A DNA stretch of 36,517 nucleotides, taken from Betaproteobacteria bacterium (lineage in GTDB: Bacteria; Pseudomonadota; Gammaproteobacteria; Burkholderiales; Rhodocyclaceae). This document shows, one piece after another, positions 7,002 through 15,395 of the stretch. The notes under the pieces are model-generated. The model searched no databases and was not told where the DNA came from. It saw only the letters and a program-made list of their open reading frames with translations. The position numbers were made by a program, and so were the translations under genes. Positions within the stretch are counted from its first letter, which is position 1. Every line of letters begins with the position of its first letter. The stretch spans positions 1-36,517 of the forward strand of contig WRKX01000012.1 in assembly GCA_009777925.1 (NCBI GenBank), in the 5' to 3' direction.

Positions 7002-8273
7002 TCAAGCCGCTGCCAGAGCCTCATCCAGATCGGCGATCAGGTCGTCCTTGTGCTCAATACCGATAGATAGACGGATCATGTCCTCGGTAATGCCCGCCCT
7101 CTCAAGTTGTTCCGGGGAAAGCTGGCTGTGGGTAGTTGAGGCAGGATGACTGACCAGACTCTTGCAATCGCCGATGTTTACCAGGCGGATAAAGAGTTTC
7201 AAGGCATCCTGAAAGGCAATACCGGCAGACTTGCCGCCTTTGACACCAAACGTGAGAATGCCGGAAGCGTGGCCTTTCATATACCTTTGCGCGAGAAGGT
7301 TATCGGGATGGTTTTTCAGTCCGGCGTAATTTACCCAATTGACTTTTGGATGTCCTGTCAGATGACGCGCAATGGCAAGCGTGTTCTCGCAGATACGTTC
7401 CATACGCAGCGTCAGAGTTTCTATGCCTTGCAGGATAAGAAAAGCATTGAAAGGGCTGATTGCCGCGCCCATGGCTCTTAACATAATGACGCGGGCGCGA
7501 GCGATATACGCGGCCGCCCCCATTGCTTCAGTGTAGATCATGCCGTGATAGGCAGGATCGGGTGTGTTCAAACAGCGGAATTTTTCCTTGTGTTCCGCCC
7601 AGGGGAAACGTCCGCTGTCAACGATAACGCCGCCAATCGAATTGCCGTGTCCGCCAATATATTTAGTCAGGGAATGGATAATGATGTCCGCGCCGTGCTC
7701 GAAAGGACGACAAAGAAAAGGCGAAGCTACAGTGTTGTCCACAATCAGAGGGATATTATGGCGACGGGCAATTTCCGAGAGCATTTCAAAATCCGCAATC
7801 TTGCCCAGCGGGTTGCTGATGGCTTCGCAAAAAATTGCCTTGGTACGCGCGTCAATTTGTTGCTCGAAACTGGCGGGGTCGTCCGGGGTAGCGTAGCGGA
7901 CGGATATGCCGTAGTCCGGCAGGACATAGGCAAACAGGGTATTGGTTCCGCCGTAGAGTACGGATGATGTCACAATGTTGTCGCCAGCGTGGGCGATGTT
8001 CTGAATGGCGACGGTAATTGCGGCCATGCCGGAGGCGAGAGCAAGGGCGGCAATCCCGCCTTCCAGTTCGGCAATTCTTTTTTCCAGCACATCCTGTGTG
8101 GGATTCATTATGCGGGTGTAGATGTTGCCCGGAGTCTTGAGGCTGAACAAATCCGCGCCATATTGCGAATTATCGAAGGCGTAGGATGTCGTTTGATATA
8201 CCGGAACCGCAACCGCGCGGGTGTTGGAGTCGGGGCTATAACCGCCGTGTACTGCGATGGTTTCTTGACGCAT
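7002..8273 (-). CDS. metY: O-acetylhomoserine sulfhydrylase (PLP-dependent)
   Basis: Converts O-acetylhomoserine and sulfide to homocysteine in methionine synthesis (cytosolic). The 423-aa product matches the Cys/Met metabolism PLP family. It has ETIAVHGGYSPDSNTRAVAVP at the N-terminus, YTRIMNPTQDVLEKRIAELE, SGMAAI, and the PLP-lysine motif HSLTKYIGGHG with K204. GDCKSLVSHPASTTHSQL follows near residue 370. The length and the long insert around HKEKFRCLNTPDPAYHG point to MetY rather than MetB/MetC, which are nearer 390 aa. It follows folE2 by 32 bp and is probably the last gene of the xseB-ispA-dxs-folE2 run. Confidence 0.93.
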   Translation of the reverse strand: MRQETIAVHGGYSPDSNTRAVAVPVYQTTSYAFDNSQYGADLFSLKTPGNIYTRIMNPTQDVLEKRIAELEGGIAALALASGMAAITVAIQNIAHAGDNIVTSSVLYGGTNTLFAYVLPDYGISVRYATPDDPASFEQQIDARTKAIFCEAISNPLGKIADFEMLSEIARRHNIPLIVDNTVASPFLCRPFEHGADIIIHSLTKYIGGHGNSIGGVIVDSGRFPWAEHKEKFRCLNTPDPAYHGMIYTEAMGAAAYIARARVIMLRAMGAAISPFNAFLILQGIETLTLRMERICENTLAIARHLTGHPKVNWVNYAGLKNHPDNLLAQRYMKGHASGILTFGVKGGKSAGIAFQDALKLFIRLVNIGDCKSLVSHPASTTHSQLSPEQLERAGITEDMIRLSIGIEHKDDLIADLDEALAAA

Positions 8274-8305
8274 GAAAATCTCCAGGGTTGGGTAGATGAT
8301 GGGTT

Positions 8306-9097
8306 TTAGTTTTGGACTCGCTTATCCCGATTAATCAGGGCATAGGCTGAATGATTGTGGATTGACTCGAAATTTTCCGATTCCACCGCATAGGCTTCAA
8401 CACGCGGATCGGCGTTCAGACAGGCGGCAACGTCGCGCACCATATCCTCGACAAACTTTGGGTTGTCGTAAGCGCGCTCGGTGACATACTTTTCATCCGG
8501 GCGTTTCAGGAGGCCGTAAAGTTCGCAGGAAGCCTTCTCTTCAACCAGGTCGACAATTTCTTCAATCCAGATGAAGCGTTTTGCGGATACGGTCACGGTG
8601 ACGTGCGAACGCTGATTGTGCGCGCCGCGCTCGGAAATTTCCCTGGAGCAGGGGCAAAGGCTGGTGACCGGCACGACAACCTTCAGACTGGGACTGATGC
8701 TGTTATTGCGGATGTCGCCTGAGAGCGTGACATCGTAATTCATCAGGCTTTTTACCCCGGAGATGGGCGCGGCCTTATTGATGAAATAGGGAAAATTCAT
8801 TTCGATATGCCCGGTTTCGGCTTCCAGCCGCTCCAGCATTTCCCGCAGCATGGCAGGGAAATTTTCCACGGAAATCTCGCGCTCGTGGCTGTTCAAAATC
8901 TCCACGAAGCGGGACATGTGGGTTCCCTTGAAATTGTGCGGCAGGCCGACATACATATTGAATGTGGCAATGGTGTGTTGTACGCCGCCGTCCCGGTCGC
9001 TCACCCGGACAGGGTGGCATAGCGACTTGACGCCGACCTTGTTGATGGCCAGGTGGCGGGTGTCTGCGGAACTTTGTACGTCGGGGATAGGGGTCAT
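8306..9097 (-). CDS. folE2: GTP cyclohydrolase I, type IB (FolE2)
   Basis: Forms 7,8-dihydroneopterin triphosphate from GTP, the entry to folate and queuosine precursors. The 263-aa product has the FolE2 signatures [44 protein letters not shown] (active-site Cys region), [11 protein letters not shown] and [13 protein letters not shown]. FolE2 enzymes are not strictly Zn-dependent and often serve under zinc limitation. No zinc-uptake-regulator site was sought here. The ORF track starts at 9163; ATG at 9097 is preferred because AGGAA lies 8 nt upstream and homologs begin at that point. Placement just after dxs is a betaproteobacterial arrangement. Confidence 0.94.
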   Translation of the reverse strand: MTPIPDVQSSADTRHLAINKVGVKSLCHPVRVSDRDGGVQHTIATFNMYVGLPHNFKGTHMSRFVEILNSHEREISVENFPAMLREMLERLEAETGHIEMNFPYFINKAAPISGVKSLMNYDVTLSGDIRNNSISPSLKVVVPVTSLCPCSREISERGAHNQRSHVTVTVSAKRFIWIEEIVDLVEEKASCELYGLLKRPDEKYVTERAYDNPKFVEDMVRDVAACLNADPRVEAYAVESENFESIHNHSAYALINRDKRVQN

Positions 9098-9192
9098 GGG
9101 GAAATTCCTGTAGCAAGTTATTATGGTGAATGAACTATGATCTATGATAACAGACGGCGGCACGTCCGCCGCGTATGCGATTGTTTCGCGCT

Positions 9193-11058
9193 TCAGCAGC
9201 GCACCTTGCGGATGGCGCTTAAAATGCCTTCCGCGTCAAGACCGGCTTCGGCGAGCAGTTCTTTTTGGTCGCCGTGCTCTATGAAGTGATCGGGCAGACC
9301 AAGGCGCAGCAGCGGCACATCCAGTCCCATTTCCGTCAGGGCTCTGGCTACTTCCGCGCCCGCGCCGCCAACGACGGCGTTTTCTTCCAGACTAACCAGA
9401 AGGGTATGCGATTTTGCCAGACGTGCAAGCAGTTCCCGGTCAATGGGTTTGACAAAACGCATGTTGGCAACGCTGGCGTCAAGCGTATCGCCTATCGCCA
9501 GCGCGGTAAAGAGCAGACTGCCGAAGGAGAGCAGGGCGACATCTTTCCCTTCCCGCCGTAATTCGCCCTTGCCTGGTGGCAATGCTTCCAGATCATTGCC
9601 GGCGGTCACGGCAAAATCGCTGCCGCCGCGCGGATAGCGCACCGCAACGGGAGTATTGAGCTTGTAGGCAGTGGTTAGCATCCGTCGGCATTCGTTTTCA
9701 TCCGCCGGAGTCATGATAGTAATGTTAGGCACGCAGGCAAGATAAGAAAGATCGAAACTGCCATGATGAGTCGCGCCATCCGCGCCGACCAGGCCGCCTC
9801 GATCAATGGCGAACACTACCGGCAGGTTTTGCAGGGCGACATCGTGCACCAGTTGATCGTAGGCGCGTTGCAGAAAGGTAGAGTAAATGGCGACGACCGG
9901 CTTCAAGCCTTCACAGGCGAGACCGGCGGCGAAGGTGACCGCGTGCTGCTCGGCAATGCCGACATCGTAATAACGGTCGGGGAACTCTTCCGCGAAACGG
10001 GTCATGCCGGAACCTTCGCGCATGGCAGGGGTAATGCCGACCAGACGTGAATCGGCAGCCGCCATAGCGCAGAGCCAATCGCCGAAAACCTGGGTATAGG
10101 TGAGTTTGCCGGCCTTGTTTTCGGCAATGCCTGTGTCAACATCAAATTTGCCTACGCCGTGATACAGAATCGGGTTGGTTTCAGCCAGCTTGTAGCCCTG
10201 CCCTTTGCGAGTGATGACATGCAAAAACTGCGGACCTTTCAGTTTTTTGATATTTTCCAGGGTGGGCAGGAGGGCGTTAAAGTCGTGGCCGTCAATGGGA
10301 CCGTAATAGTTGAAACCGAATTCCTCAAACAAGGCTCCCGGTGTAATCATCCCCTTGACGTGCTCTTCCGCGCGTCGCGCCAGTTCCAGAAGAGGTGGCG
10401 CGAAACCGAGCATGTGCCTTCCCGCTTCCTTGGCCGCGTTGTAGGTCTTGCCGGACATCAATCGGGTAAGAATACGGTTGAGAGCGCCTACCGGAGGAGA
10501 AATTGACATTTCGTTGTCATTGAGGATGACGAACATGTCGACATTGGCAATGCCAGCGTTATTTAATGCTTCAAAAGCCATGCCGGCAGACATCGCGCCA
10601 TCGCCGATGATGGCGACGACTTTTTTCTCTTCGCCCAGGCGTCTTGCCGCAAGCGCCATGCCGAGCGCGGCGGAAATGGAAGTGGAAGAGTGCCCCACAC
10701 CGAACGTGTCATATTCGGATTCGGAACGGCGGGGAAATCCGGCAATGCCGTCTTTCATCCTTAAGCGCGCCATCTCGGCGCGGCGTCCGGTCAGAATCTT
10801 GTGGGCGTAGCTTTGATGCCCGACATCCCAGACAAGGCGGTCATAAGGCGTATTGAATACGTAATGGAGTGCGATGGTAAGCTCCACCGTACCCAGATTG
10901 GAAGAAAGATGCCCGCCGGTACGGGACACCGATTCCACCAGAAAGGTACGCAACTCTTCCGCCAGGCGCGGCAGGTCGCGTTTGTCCAGCAGGCGCAGGT
11001 CGACAGGCGAAGCGATGCCGTCCAATAGAGAATCGGAGGAGGGAGAGTCGCGTTCCAT
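9193..11058 (-). CDS. dxs: 1-deoxy-D-xylulose-5-phosphate synthase
   Basis: First enzyme of the MEP isoprenoid pathway: pyruvate plus glyceraldehyde-3-phosphate to DXP, using thiamine diphosphate. The 621-aa product has [10 protein letters not shown] with H50, [16 protein letters not shown] with H81, and the ThDP motif [18 protein letters not shown]...ILNDN (residues 152-182). The Dxs/transketolase signature [15 protein letters not shown] follows, then AVRYPRG. The ATG at 11058 overlaps the ispA stop (TGATG), so translation is probably coupled. The TTG one codon earlier used by the ORF track is less likely. Confidence 0.97.
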   Translation of the reverse strand: MERDSPSSDSLLDGIASPVDLRLLDKRDLPRLAEELRTFLVESVSRTGGHLSSNLGTVELTIALHYVFNTPYDRLVWDVGHQSYAHKILTGRRAEMARLRMKDGIAGFPRRSESEYDTFGVGHSSTSISAALGMALAARRLGEEKKVVAIIGDGAMSAGMAFEALNNAGIANVDMFVILNDNEMSISPPVGALNRILTRLMSGKTYNAAKEAGRHMLGFAPPLLELARRAEEHVKGMITPGALFEEFGFNYYGPIDGHDFNALLPTLENIKKLKGPQFLHVITRKGQGYKLAETNPILYHGVGKFDVDTGIAENKAGKLTYTQVFGDWLCAMAAADSRLVGITPAMREGSGMTRFAEEFPDRYYDVGIAEQHAVTFAAGLACEGLKPVVAIYSTFLQRAYDQLVHDVALQNLPVVFAIDRGGLVGADGATHHGSFDLSYLACVPNITIMTPADENECRRMLTTAYKLNTPVAVRYPRGGSDFAVTAGNDLEALPPGKGELRREGKDVALLSFGSLLFTALAIGDTLDASVANMRFVKPIDRELLARLAKSHTLLVSLEENAVVGGAGAEVARALTEMGLDVPLLRLGLPDHFIEHGDQKELLAEAGLDAEGILSAIRKVRC

Positions 11059-11975
11059 CAAAATCGCCGGTCACAGATAAAATCAGTCAGTTCAGTTAGA
11101 CGTTGCCCGCCCTTGTCGAAGCGGGTCAGGGCAAGACGCGCTTCCTGCCGCAATTCGTCCGCGTAACGCCTGGCTTCGTCAAGACCCAGAAGACTAACAT
11201 AGGTCGGCTTGGCAGTGGCATTATCCTTGCCAGCCGTCTTGCCCAGAGTGGCGCTTTTTTCCGTGCAGTCGAGAATGTCGTCGACCACCTGAAACAGAAG
11301 ACCGACGCGATTGGCAAAATGATCCAGCCGGTTGAATGCCCCGGTTTCTTTCAGGTTATCCTCGCCGGACAGGCTCTTGCCGCACAACGCGCCCAGACGG
11401 ATGGCGGCGCGGATTAAAGCGCCTGTTTTCATCGCGTGCATCAATTCCAGTTCCGGGCGGGTAAGGGTTTTGCCCACAGCCGCCAGATCAACAGCCTGTC
11501 CGCCTGCCATGCCAAGGGAGCCGGAAGCGTGCGCCAGCGCCCTGACCGCCTGCAATTGCCGCGCAGAGCGGGAAGAGTCGAATAGCCCGGGTTTCGCCAG
11601 ACATTCAAAGGCAAGGCTTTGCAGGGCGTCGCCTGCCAGCAGCGCAGTCGCTTCATCGAACGCGACATGACAGGAGGGACGCCCGCGCCGTAGCGCGTCA
11701 TCATCCATGCAGGGCAGGTCGTCGTGAATCAGGGAATAGGCGTGGATCAACTCAACCGCAACGGCAGAGGCCAGCAGCGGGGGAGGGGCCGCCTCTGCCA
11801 GTTCGCCGGCGGCAAAAACCAGAAGGGCGCGGACTCTTTTCCCGCCGCCCAGGACGCTGTAGCGCATCGCCTCATGCAGATTGTGCGGAATGGCCTCTCT
11901 ACCGGGCAGGATTGTGTCCAGATGCTTTTCCACATCCTGCTGAACCGAGATCATCCAGGCGGAAAAATCGGTCAT
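11058..11975 (-). CDS. ispA: Farnesyl diphosphate synthase
   Basis: Adds isopentenyl units to DMAPP to give FPP, using C5 units made downstream of Dxs. The 305-aa product carries [10 protein letters not shown] (diphosphate binding), the first aspartate-rich motif DDLPCMDDD (residues 85-93) and the second, DDILD (about residue 227). GGQAVDLAA and KTGALIRAA are also conserved. ATG at 11975 is chosen over the track's 12065: it gives the usual IspA length and overlaps the xseB stop by 4 bp (ATGA). The track's extra 30 residues are xseB read in another frame. Confidence 0.96.
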   Translation of the reverse strand: MTDFSAWMISVQQDVEKHLDTILPGREAIPHNLHEAMRYSVLGGGKRVRALLVFAAGELAEAAPPPLLASAVAVELIHAYSLIHDDLPCMDDDALRRGRPSCHVAFDEATALLAGDALQSLAFECLAKPGLFDSSRSARQLQAVRALAHASGSLGMAGGQAVDLAAVGKTLTRPELELMHAMKTGALIRAAIRLGALCGKSLSGEDNLKETGAFNRLDHFANRVGLLFQVVDDILDCTEKSATLGKTAGKDNATAKPTYVSLLGLDEARRYADELRQEARLALTRFDKGGQRLTELTDFICDRRF

Positions 11976-12220
11976 AGTGCCTCCCCGTCCGGCGAAAAGG
12001 GTTTCAGCGTGCCAGCTTCCAGTACCTTGATGCGTTCTTCCGCTTCCTTTAATTGATTCTGGCAATGTTGAAGCAAGGCCATGCCGCGCTGGTAGGCGGC
12101 GATGGAATCTTCCAGTTCCAGATTGCCGCCTTCCATGCGAGCTGCCAGCGTTTCCAGCTCGGCAAGCGCCGTTTCAAATTTCAGGTCGGCAGGCAGGGGT
12201 TCGGGGTGAGTGGTCGCCAT
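11972..12220 (-). CDS. xseB: Exodeoxyribonuclease VII small subunit
   Basis: Small helical subunit of ExoVII, a single-strand-specific nuclease, working with XseA (not in this window). The 82-aa product has the family core LKFETALAELETLAARMEGGNLELEDSIAAYQRGMALL, a two-helix hairpin. It begins the xseB-ispA-dxs set, which is widespread in proteobacteria, and overlaps ispA by 4 bp. Confidence 0.95.
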   Translation of the reverse strand: MATTHPEPLPADLKFETALAELETLAARMEGGNLELEDSIAAYQRGMALLQHCQNQLKEAEERIKVLEAGTLKPFSPDGEAL

Positions 12221-12430
12221 GACGGAGAGAATCAGGAGAAACAGGAAAAATACTTAATTTTTACGGGGGGGTCAAATCTACCCTTGGTTGCGATGCAGAA
12301 ATTTTGAGGCGTGGTCATTTTATTTTCCGCTGCGATTGCGTTCCTGCTGTTCCCGCTGTGCCAGCGTTTCTATTCTAAATGAGTGCGAAGGCGGGAATAC
12401 AGCATGCCATTGGCAATATAGACAGATTTT

Positions 12431-12525
12431 TATAGTGCTTTTCATAAATAATCTTACTCTACCAACCTTCAGACATCCTATCCTGCAAGCGAGAAGAGGT
12501 AAAAATAATTACGAGAAGCACTATA
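12431..12525 (-). mobile_element. 95-bp MITE, copy 3 (reverse orientation)
   Basis: Begins TATAGTGCTTTTCATAAATA and ends CGAGAAGCACTATA. It is the reverse complement of copies 1, 2 and 4 with a few substitutions, and is flanked by TA. Confidence 0.9.
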
Positions 12526-12583
12526 GTACAGGGCAGGGGCGGCATTTTGCGCGGAAACTCCGGAGAAACAGAAAGGCTGTGCT

Positions 12584-12695
12584 GGATTCCCGCTCCCAGC
12601 CCATGCGGGAGTGACGAATGGTTTGAAGCCTGTGCGATGATAGCGGAGTTTCCGGTAATTCGTAGGGGGCGAGATTTATCGCGCTCCCTACAGCA
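12584..12695. repeat. Composite intergenic repeat, copy A
   Basis: Starts GGATTCCCGC, then ...GTGACGAATGG...GCCTGTGCG.GATGAT..GGAGTTTC.GGT.ATT, and ends in the REP variant. The same order occurs at 22850-22965 with indels, so the REP travels here as part of a unit of roughly 110 bp. Confidence 0.6.
12662..12691. repeat. REP palindrome copy 2 (variant)
   Basis: GTAGGGGGCGAGATTTATCG then CGCTCCCTAC. It has GTAG at both ends when read on either strand, with two arm substitutions relative to the other copies. Confidence 0.75.
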
Positions 12696-12726
12696 ATGAA
12701 TTACGCTCCAACCTATGACGTATGTC

Positions 12727-12786
12727 TGGATCGCGTAGCAGACGCTCGCAATGACGGTGTATCCGCTTGAACCTAAACTGCTCTAA
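12727..12786. repeat. Degenerate intron-free sibling of the 4905-6965 element
   Basis: CTGGATCGCG...CTCGCAATGACG followed by GTGTATCCGCTTGA..CTAAA.TGCTCTAA parallels the right half of the intron-carrying element (TCGCAATGACGACGTATGCGCTTGAGCC...GCTCTAA). It contains no intron. It ends inside the hscB stop codon. Confidence 0.6.
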
Positions 12787-13340
12787 TCACTGTTCCCTGT
12801 TCCCTGCCTGCCGTCTTCCAGGTCGAACAGAGTTTCATCAATCTCGGTGCGGAGTTTTTCCAGAAACATCAGACGTTGCGTAAGATCGGCAGCGGTGGGG
12901 TAATCCAGTTCGTCATCCAGAAGATTGCCGAGAGTCTCAAAATGATGCGCCAGATCACGCACAAGACGTTCCAGAAGATGCTCAAGGCTCCGCGCGTCGT
13001 TGCTTGCGCGAGCCTCAAGGATGGCTTCCCGCCATTCCATCTGCTCCATAAGAAATTCAGCGGGCAACGCCTGACCAGACCCTACAGCAAACCCCAGATG
13101 TTGCAGCAGATAAAGGGCGCGGGGCAGCGGCTCTTTCAGGGTTTGATACCCCTCATTGATCCGCGCGGCCAATTGCGCGGAGACGCGGCGGGTTTTTTCA
13201 TCCGCGCCTGAAAAGCGGTCAGGGTGCGCCTCGCGCTGGAGGGCAAGATAACGTTCCTCCAACTCCGCCTGCGCAATACGAAAAACCGGCTGCAAGGCAA
13301 AGAGAGTAAAAAAATCCGCAGTCAGTCCCCGGACGCTCAT
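12783..13340 (-). CDS. hscB: Fe-S assembly J-domain co-chaperone HscB
   Basis: J-type co-chaperone that delivers IscU to the Hsp70 HscA during cluster transfer. The 185-aa product has a J-domain with the HPD loop ([17 protein letters not shown]) and the C-terminal helical IscU-binding domain ([15 protein letters not shown], later [17 protein letters not shown]). ATG at 13340 overlaps the iscA stop by 4 bp, which decides against the track's 13367. The last residues (GRQGTGNSD) extend past the usual family end, and the stop codon lies in a repeat. The 3' end may therefore have been remodelled. hscA does not follow. Confidence 0.93.
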   Translation of the reverse strand: MSVRGLTADFFTLFALQPVFRIAQAELEERYLALQREAHPDRFSGADEKTRRVSAQLAARINEGYQTLKEPLPRALYLLQHLGFAVGSGQALPAEFLMEQMEWREAILEARASNDARSLEHLLERLVRDLAHHFETLGNLLDDELDYPTAADLTQRLMFLEKLRTEIDETLFDLEDGRQGTGNSD

Positions 13341-13660
13341 ACATTGAAACTTTCCCCGCAGCCGCATTGATTGCTGACATTCGGGTTGTTGAACTGAAAG
13401 CCTTCGTTCAACCCTTCGCGGGTATAGTCGAGTTCGGTTCCTTCAAGATAAGGCAGGCTCTTGGCGTCAACAAAAACCTTGACGCCATGACTGTCAAAAA
13501 CTTCATCGCCAGACTCCGCTTCGTCAACAAACTCCAGGCGGTAAGCCATGCCGGAACAGCCGCTGGTGCGAACTCCAAGGCGAAGCCCCAGACCCTTGCC
13601 GCGCTTCTCAAGATATTTGACGACGTGTCGCGCCGCCTGTTCAGTAAGGGTAATTGCCAT
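13337..13660 (-). CDS. iscA: A-type Fe-S carrier protein IscA
   Basis: Carrier or scaffold for iron and Fe-S clusters. The 107-aa product has the three ligand cysteines in the standard positions: C35 (TSGCSGMAY) and C99/C101 ([11 protein letters not shown]). A GGAG ribosome site precedes ATG. It lies 24 bp after iscU and overlaps hscB by 4 bp. Confidence 0.97.
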   Translation of the reverse strand: MAITLTEQAARHVVKYLEKRGKGLGLRLGVRTSGCSGMAYRLEFVDEAESGDEVFDSHGVKVFVDAKSLPYLEGTELDYTREGLNEGFQFNNPNVSNQCGCGESFNV

Positions 13661-13684
13661 ATTTTCTCCAATCCTTAAAAGTGG

Positions 13685-14074
13685 TTAAACGGGCTCGCCG
13701 TGTTTTTTCCGGTAATCTGCTACCGCCGCCTTGATTGCGTCTTCCGCCAGAACGGAACAGTGAATCTTGACGGGCGGCAGCGCCAGTTCCTCGGCAATCT
13801 GTGTATTCTTGATCGTCATGGCTTCCTCCACCGTCTTGCCTTTCACCCATTCGGTGAGGAGACTGGAAGAAGCAATGGCGGAACCGCAGCCGTAGGTCTT
13901 GAAACGCGCGTCTTCGATGACGCCATCCTTGCCGACCTGGATTTGCAGTTTCATCACGTCGCCGCAGGCAGGCGCGCCGACCATGCCGGTGCCGACATTT
14001 TCATCGTTCTGGTCGAAACTGCCCACATTGCGCGGGTTTTCGTAATGGTCAATAACTTTTGCGCTGTAACTCAT
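13685..14074 (-). CDS. iscU: Fe-S cluster scaffold IscU
   Basis: Scaffold on which IscS-derived sulfur and iron form [2Fe-2S] clusters. The 129-aa product starts MSYSAKVIDHYENPRNVG. It has ligands C37 (GAPACGDVM), C63 (YGCGSAIASSS) and C106, and the HscA-recognition motif LPPVK at residues 99-103 followed by IHCSVLAEDAI. The recognition motif is intact, so an HscA partner is expected somewhere in the genome. The isc order is kept between iscS and iscA. Confidence 0.98.
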   Translation of the reverse strand: MSYSAKVIDHYENPRNVGSFDQNDENVGTGMVGAPACGDVMKLQIQVGKDGVIEDARFKTYGCGSAIASSSLLTEWVKGKTVEEAMTIKNTQIAEELALPPVKIHCSVLAEDAIKAAVADYRKKHGEPV

Positions 14075-14146
14075 ATGAGACTCCGTTTGGTGTTTAATTC
14101 AGAAAAATTTTAGTTTCGCTCTTGCGGCGAGATGAGGCCAACAGCA

Positions 14147-15358
14147 TCAATGCGCCGCCCATTGCACCTTATCAAGATCAATGCCTGCCTGCGCCATTTC
14201 CCAAAGCGGGGACATGTCTCTTAACTTTGCGACTTTTTGCCGCAGAAGAGAAAGAGCATAGTCTATGTCTTCTTCGCTGGTAAAACGCCCCAGCGAAAAA
14301 CGGATGGAGCTGTGCGCCAGCTCGTCGCTACGCCCCAGGGCGCGCAACACATAGGATGGCTCCAGACTGGCCGAAGTGCAGGCAGAGCCGGAAGAAACCG
14401 CTAAATCCTTGATGGCCATTATCAGCGATTCGCCCTCCACATAAGCAAAGCTGACGTTAAGATTATGCGCTACGCGGGCCTCAAGATCGCCATTGACATA
14501 GGTAGCCTCTATGCCGGAAAGCCCGGCATATAGGCGATCACGCAGACGGGCGATTCGCTCGTTCTCCGTCGCCATTTCCGCGCCGGCAAGGGCGAAGGCT
14601 TCGCCCATGCCGACAATCTGGTGGGGAGCCAGAGTGCCGGAACGAAAGCCGCGCTCATGCCCGCCGCCGTGCATCTGCGCTTCCAGGCGGACGCGGGGCT
14701 TACGCCGCACATAAAGCGCGCCGATTCCCTTGGGGCCGTAAGTTTTATGGGCAGAAAAACTCATCAAATCAACTGGCAGCGTTTTCAGGTCAATGGCAAC
14801 CTTGCCGGTAGCCTGCGCCGCGTCGACGTGAAAAATCACGCCTTTTTCGCGGCAGAGCGCGCCGATTTCGGCAATGGGCTGAATGACGCCGATTTCATTG
14901 TTGACCAGCATGATGGAAACAAGAGCGGTGTCCGGGGTTAGCGCCTCCCTGAACGCTTCAAGGTCAATGAGGCCGTTTTCCCGCACATCGAGCCAGGTGA
15001 CCTGATACCCCTGCCGTTCCAATTCCCGCATGGGATCAAGAACAGCCTTGTGTTCAGTCTTGACGGTAATCAGGTGTTTGCCTTTATCCCTGCCGTAAAA
15101 ATGCGCCGCGCCCTTGATGGCAAGATTGTTGGATTCCGTCGCGCCGGAAGTCCAGACGATCTCTTTCGGATCAGCGCCGATCAGATCGGCCACCTGCGCG
15201 CGCGCTTTTTCCACGGCGGCCTCCGCTTCCCAGCCAAAACCGTGCGAACGGGAAGCGGGATTGCCAAAATGTGCGCTCAGGTAGGGAATCATCTTTTCCG
15301 CTACCCGTGGATCAACCGGGGTGGTCGCGGAATAATCAAGGTAAATAGGTAATTGCAT
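14147..15358 (-). CDS. iscS: Cysteine desulfurase IscS
   Basis: PLP enzyme that takes sulfur from cysteine and passes it to IscU and other acceptors. The 403-aa product has the N-terminal [17 protein letters not shown], the PLP lysine K205 in [12 protein letters not shown] and the catalytic cysteine C327 in [21 protein letters not shown], on the extended group I loop. The C-terminal [13 protein letters not shown] matches the IscU-contact region of true IscS. A GGAG ribosome site precedes the ATG. It is the second of two adjacent desulfurases. Confidence 0.97.
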   Translation of the reverse strand: MQLPIYLDYSATTPVDPRVAEKMIPYLSAHFGNPASRSHGFGWEAEAAVEKARAQVADLIGADPKEIVWTSGATESNNLAIKGAAHFYGRDKGKHLITVKTEHKAVLDPMRELERQGYQVTWLDVRENGLIDLEAFREALTPDTALVSIMLVNNEIGVIQPIAEIGALCREKGVIFHVDAAQATGKVAIDLKTLPVDLMSFSAHKTYGPKGIGALYVRRKPRVRLEAQMHGGGHERGFRSGTLAPHQIVGMGEAFALAGAEMATENERIARLRDRLYAGLSGIEATYVNGDLEARVAHNLNVSFAYVEGESLIMAIKDLAVSSGSACTSASLEPSYVLRALGRSDELAHSSIRFSLGRFTSEEDIDYALSLLRQKVAKLRDMSPLWEMAQAGIDLDKVQWAAH

Positions 15359-15395
15359 TCATGTTCTCCAGAAGTCTTTTGCGATTAGAAATTTT

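Larger units (their letters stand above)
12221..12782. other. Repeat-filled gap between xseB and hscB
   Basis: No convincing gene. It holds MITE copy 3 (12431-12525), a composite repeat shared with 22850-22965, REP variant copy 2 (12662-12691) and a degenerate sibling of the intron-carrying element (about 12727-12786). ORF 12288..12614 is a chimera running through the MITE. A 23-codon hydrophobic ORF at 12311-12382 has no adequate support. The usual hscA and fdx genes, expected directly after hscB, are not here. Confidence 0.7.

Noticed and set aside
12311-12382. 23-codon hydrophobic ORF (GTG start, VILFSAAIAFLLFPLCQRFYSK)
   Set aside because: It looks like a membrane segment, but the possible ribosome site is too close to the GTG and there is no family match; may be a relic.
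12288-12614. 108-aa plus-strand ORF in the xseB-hscB gap
   Set aside because: A chimera of unidentified sequence and MITE copy 3; its length comes from the stop-free MITE frame.
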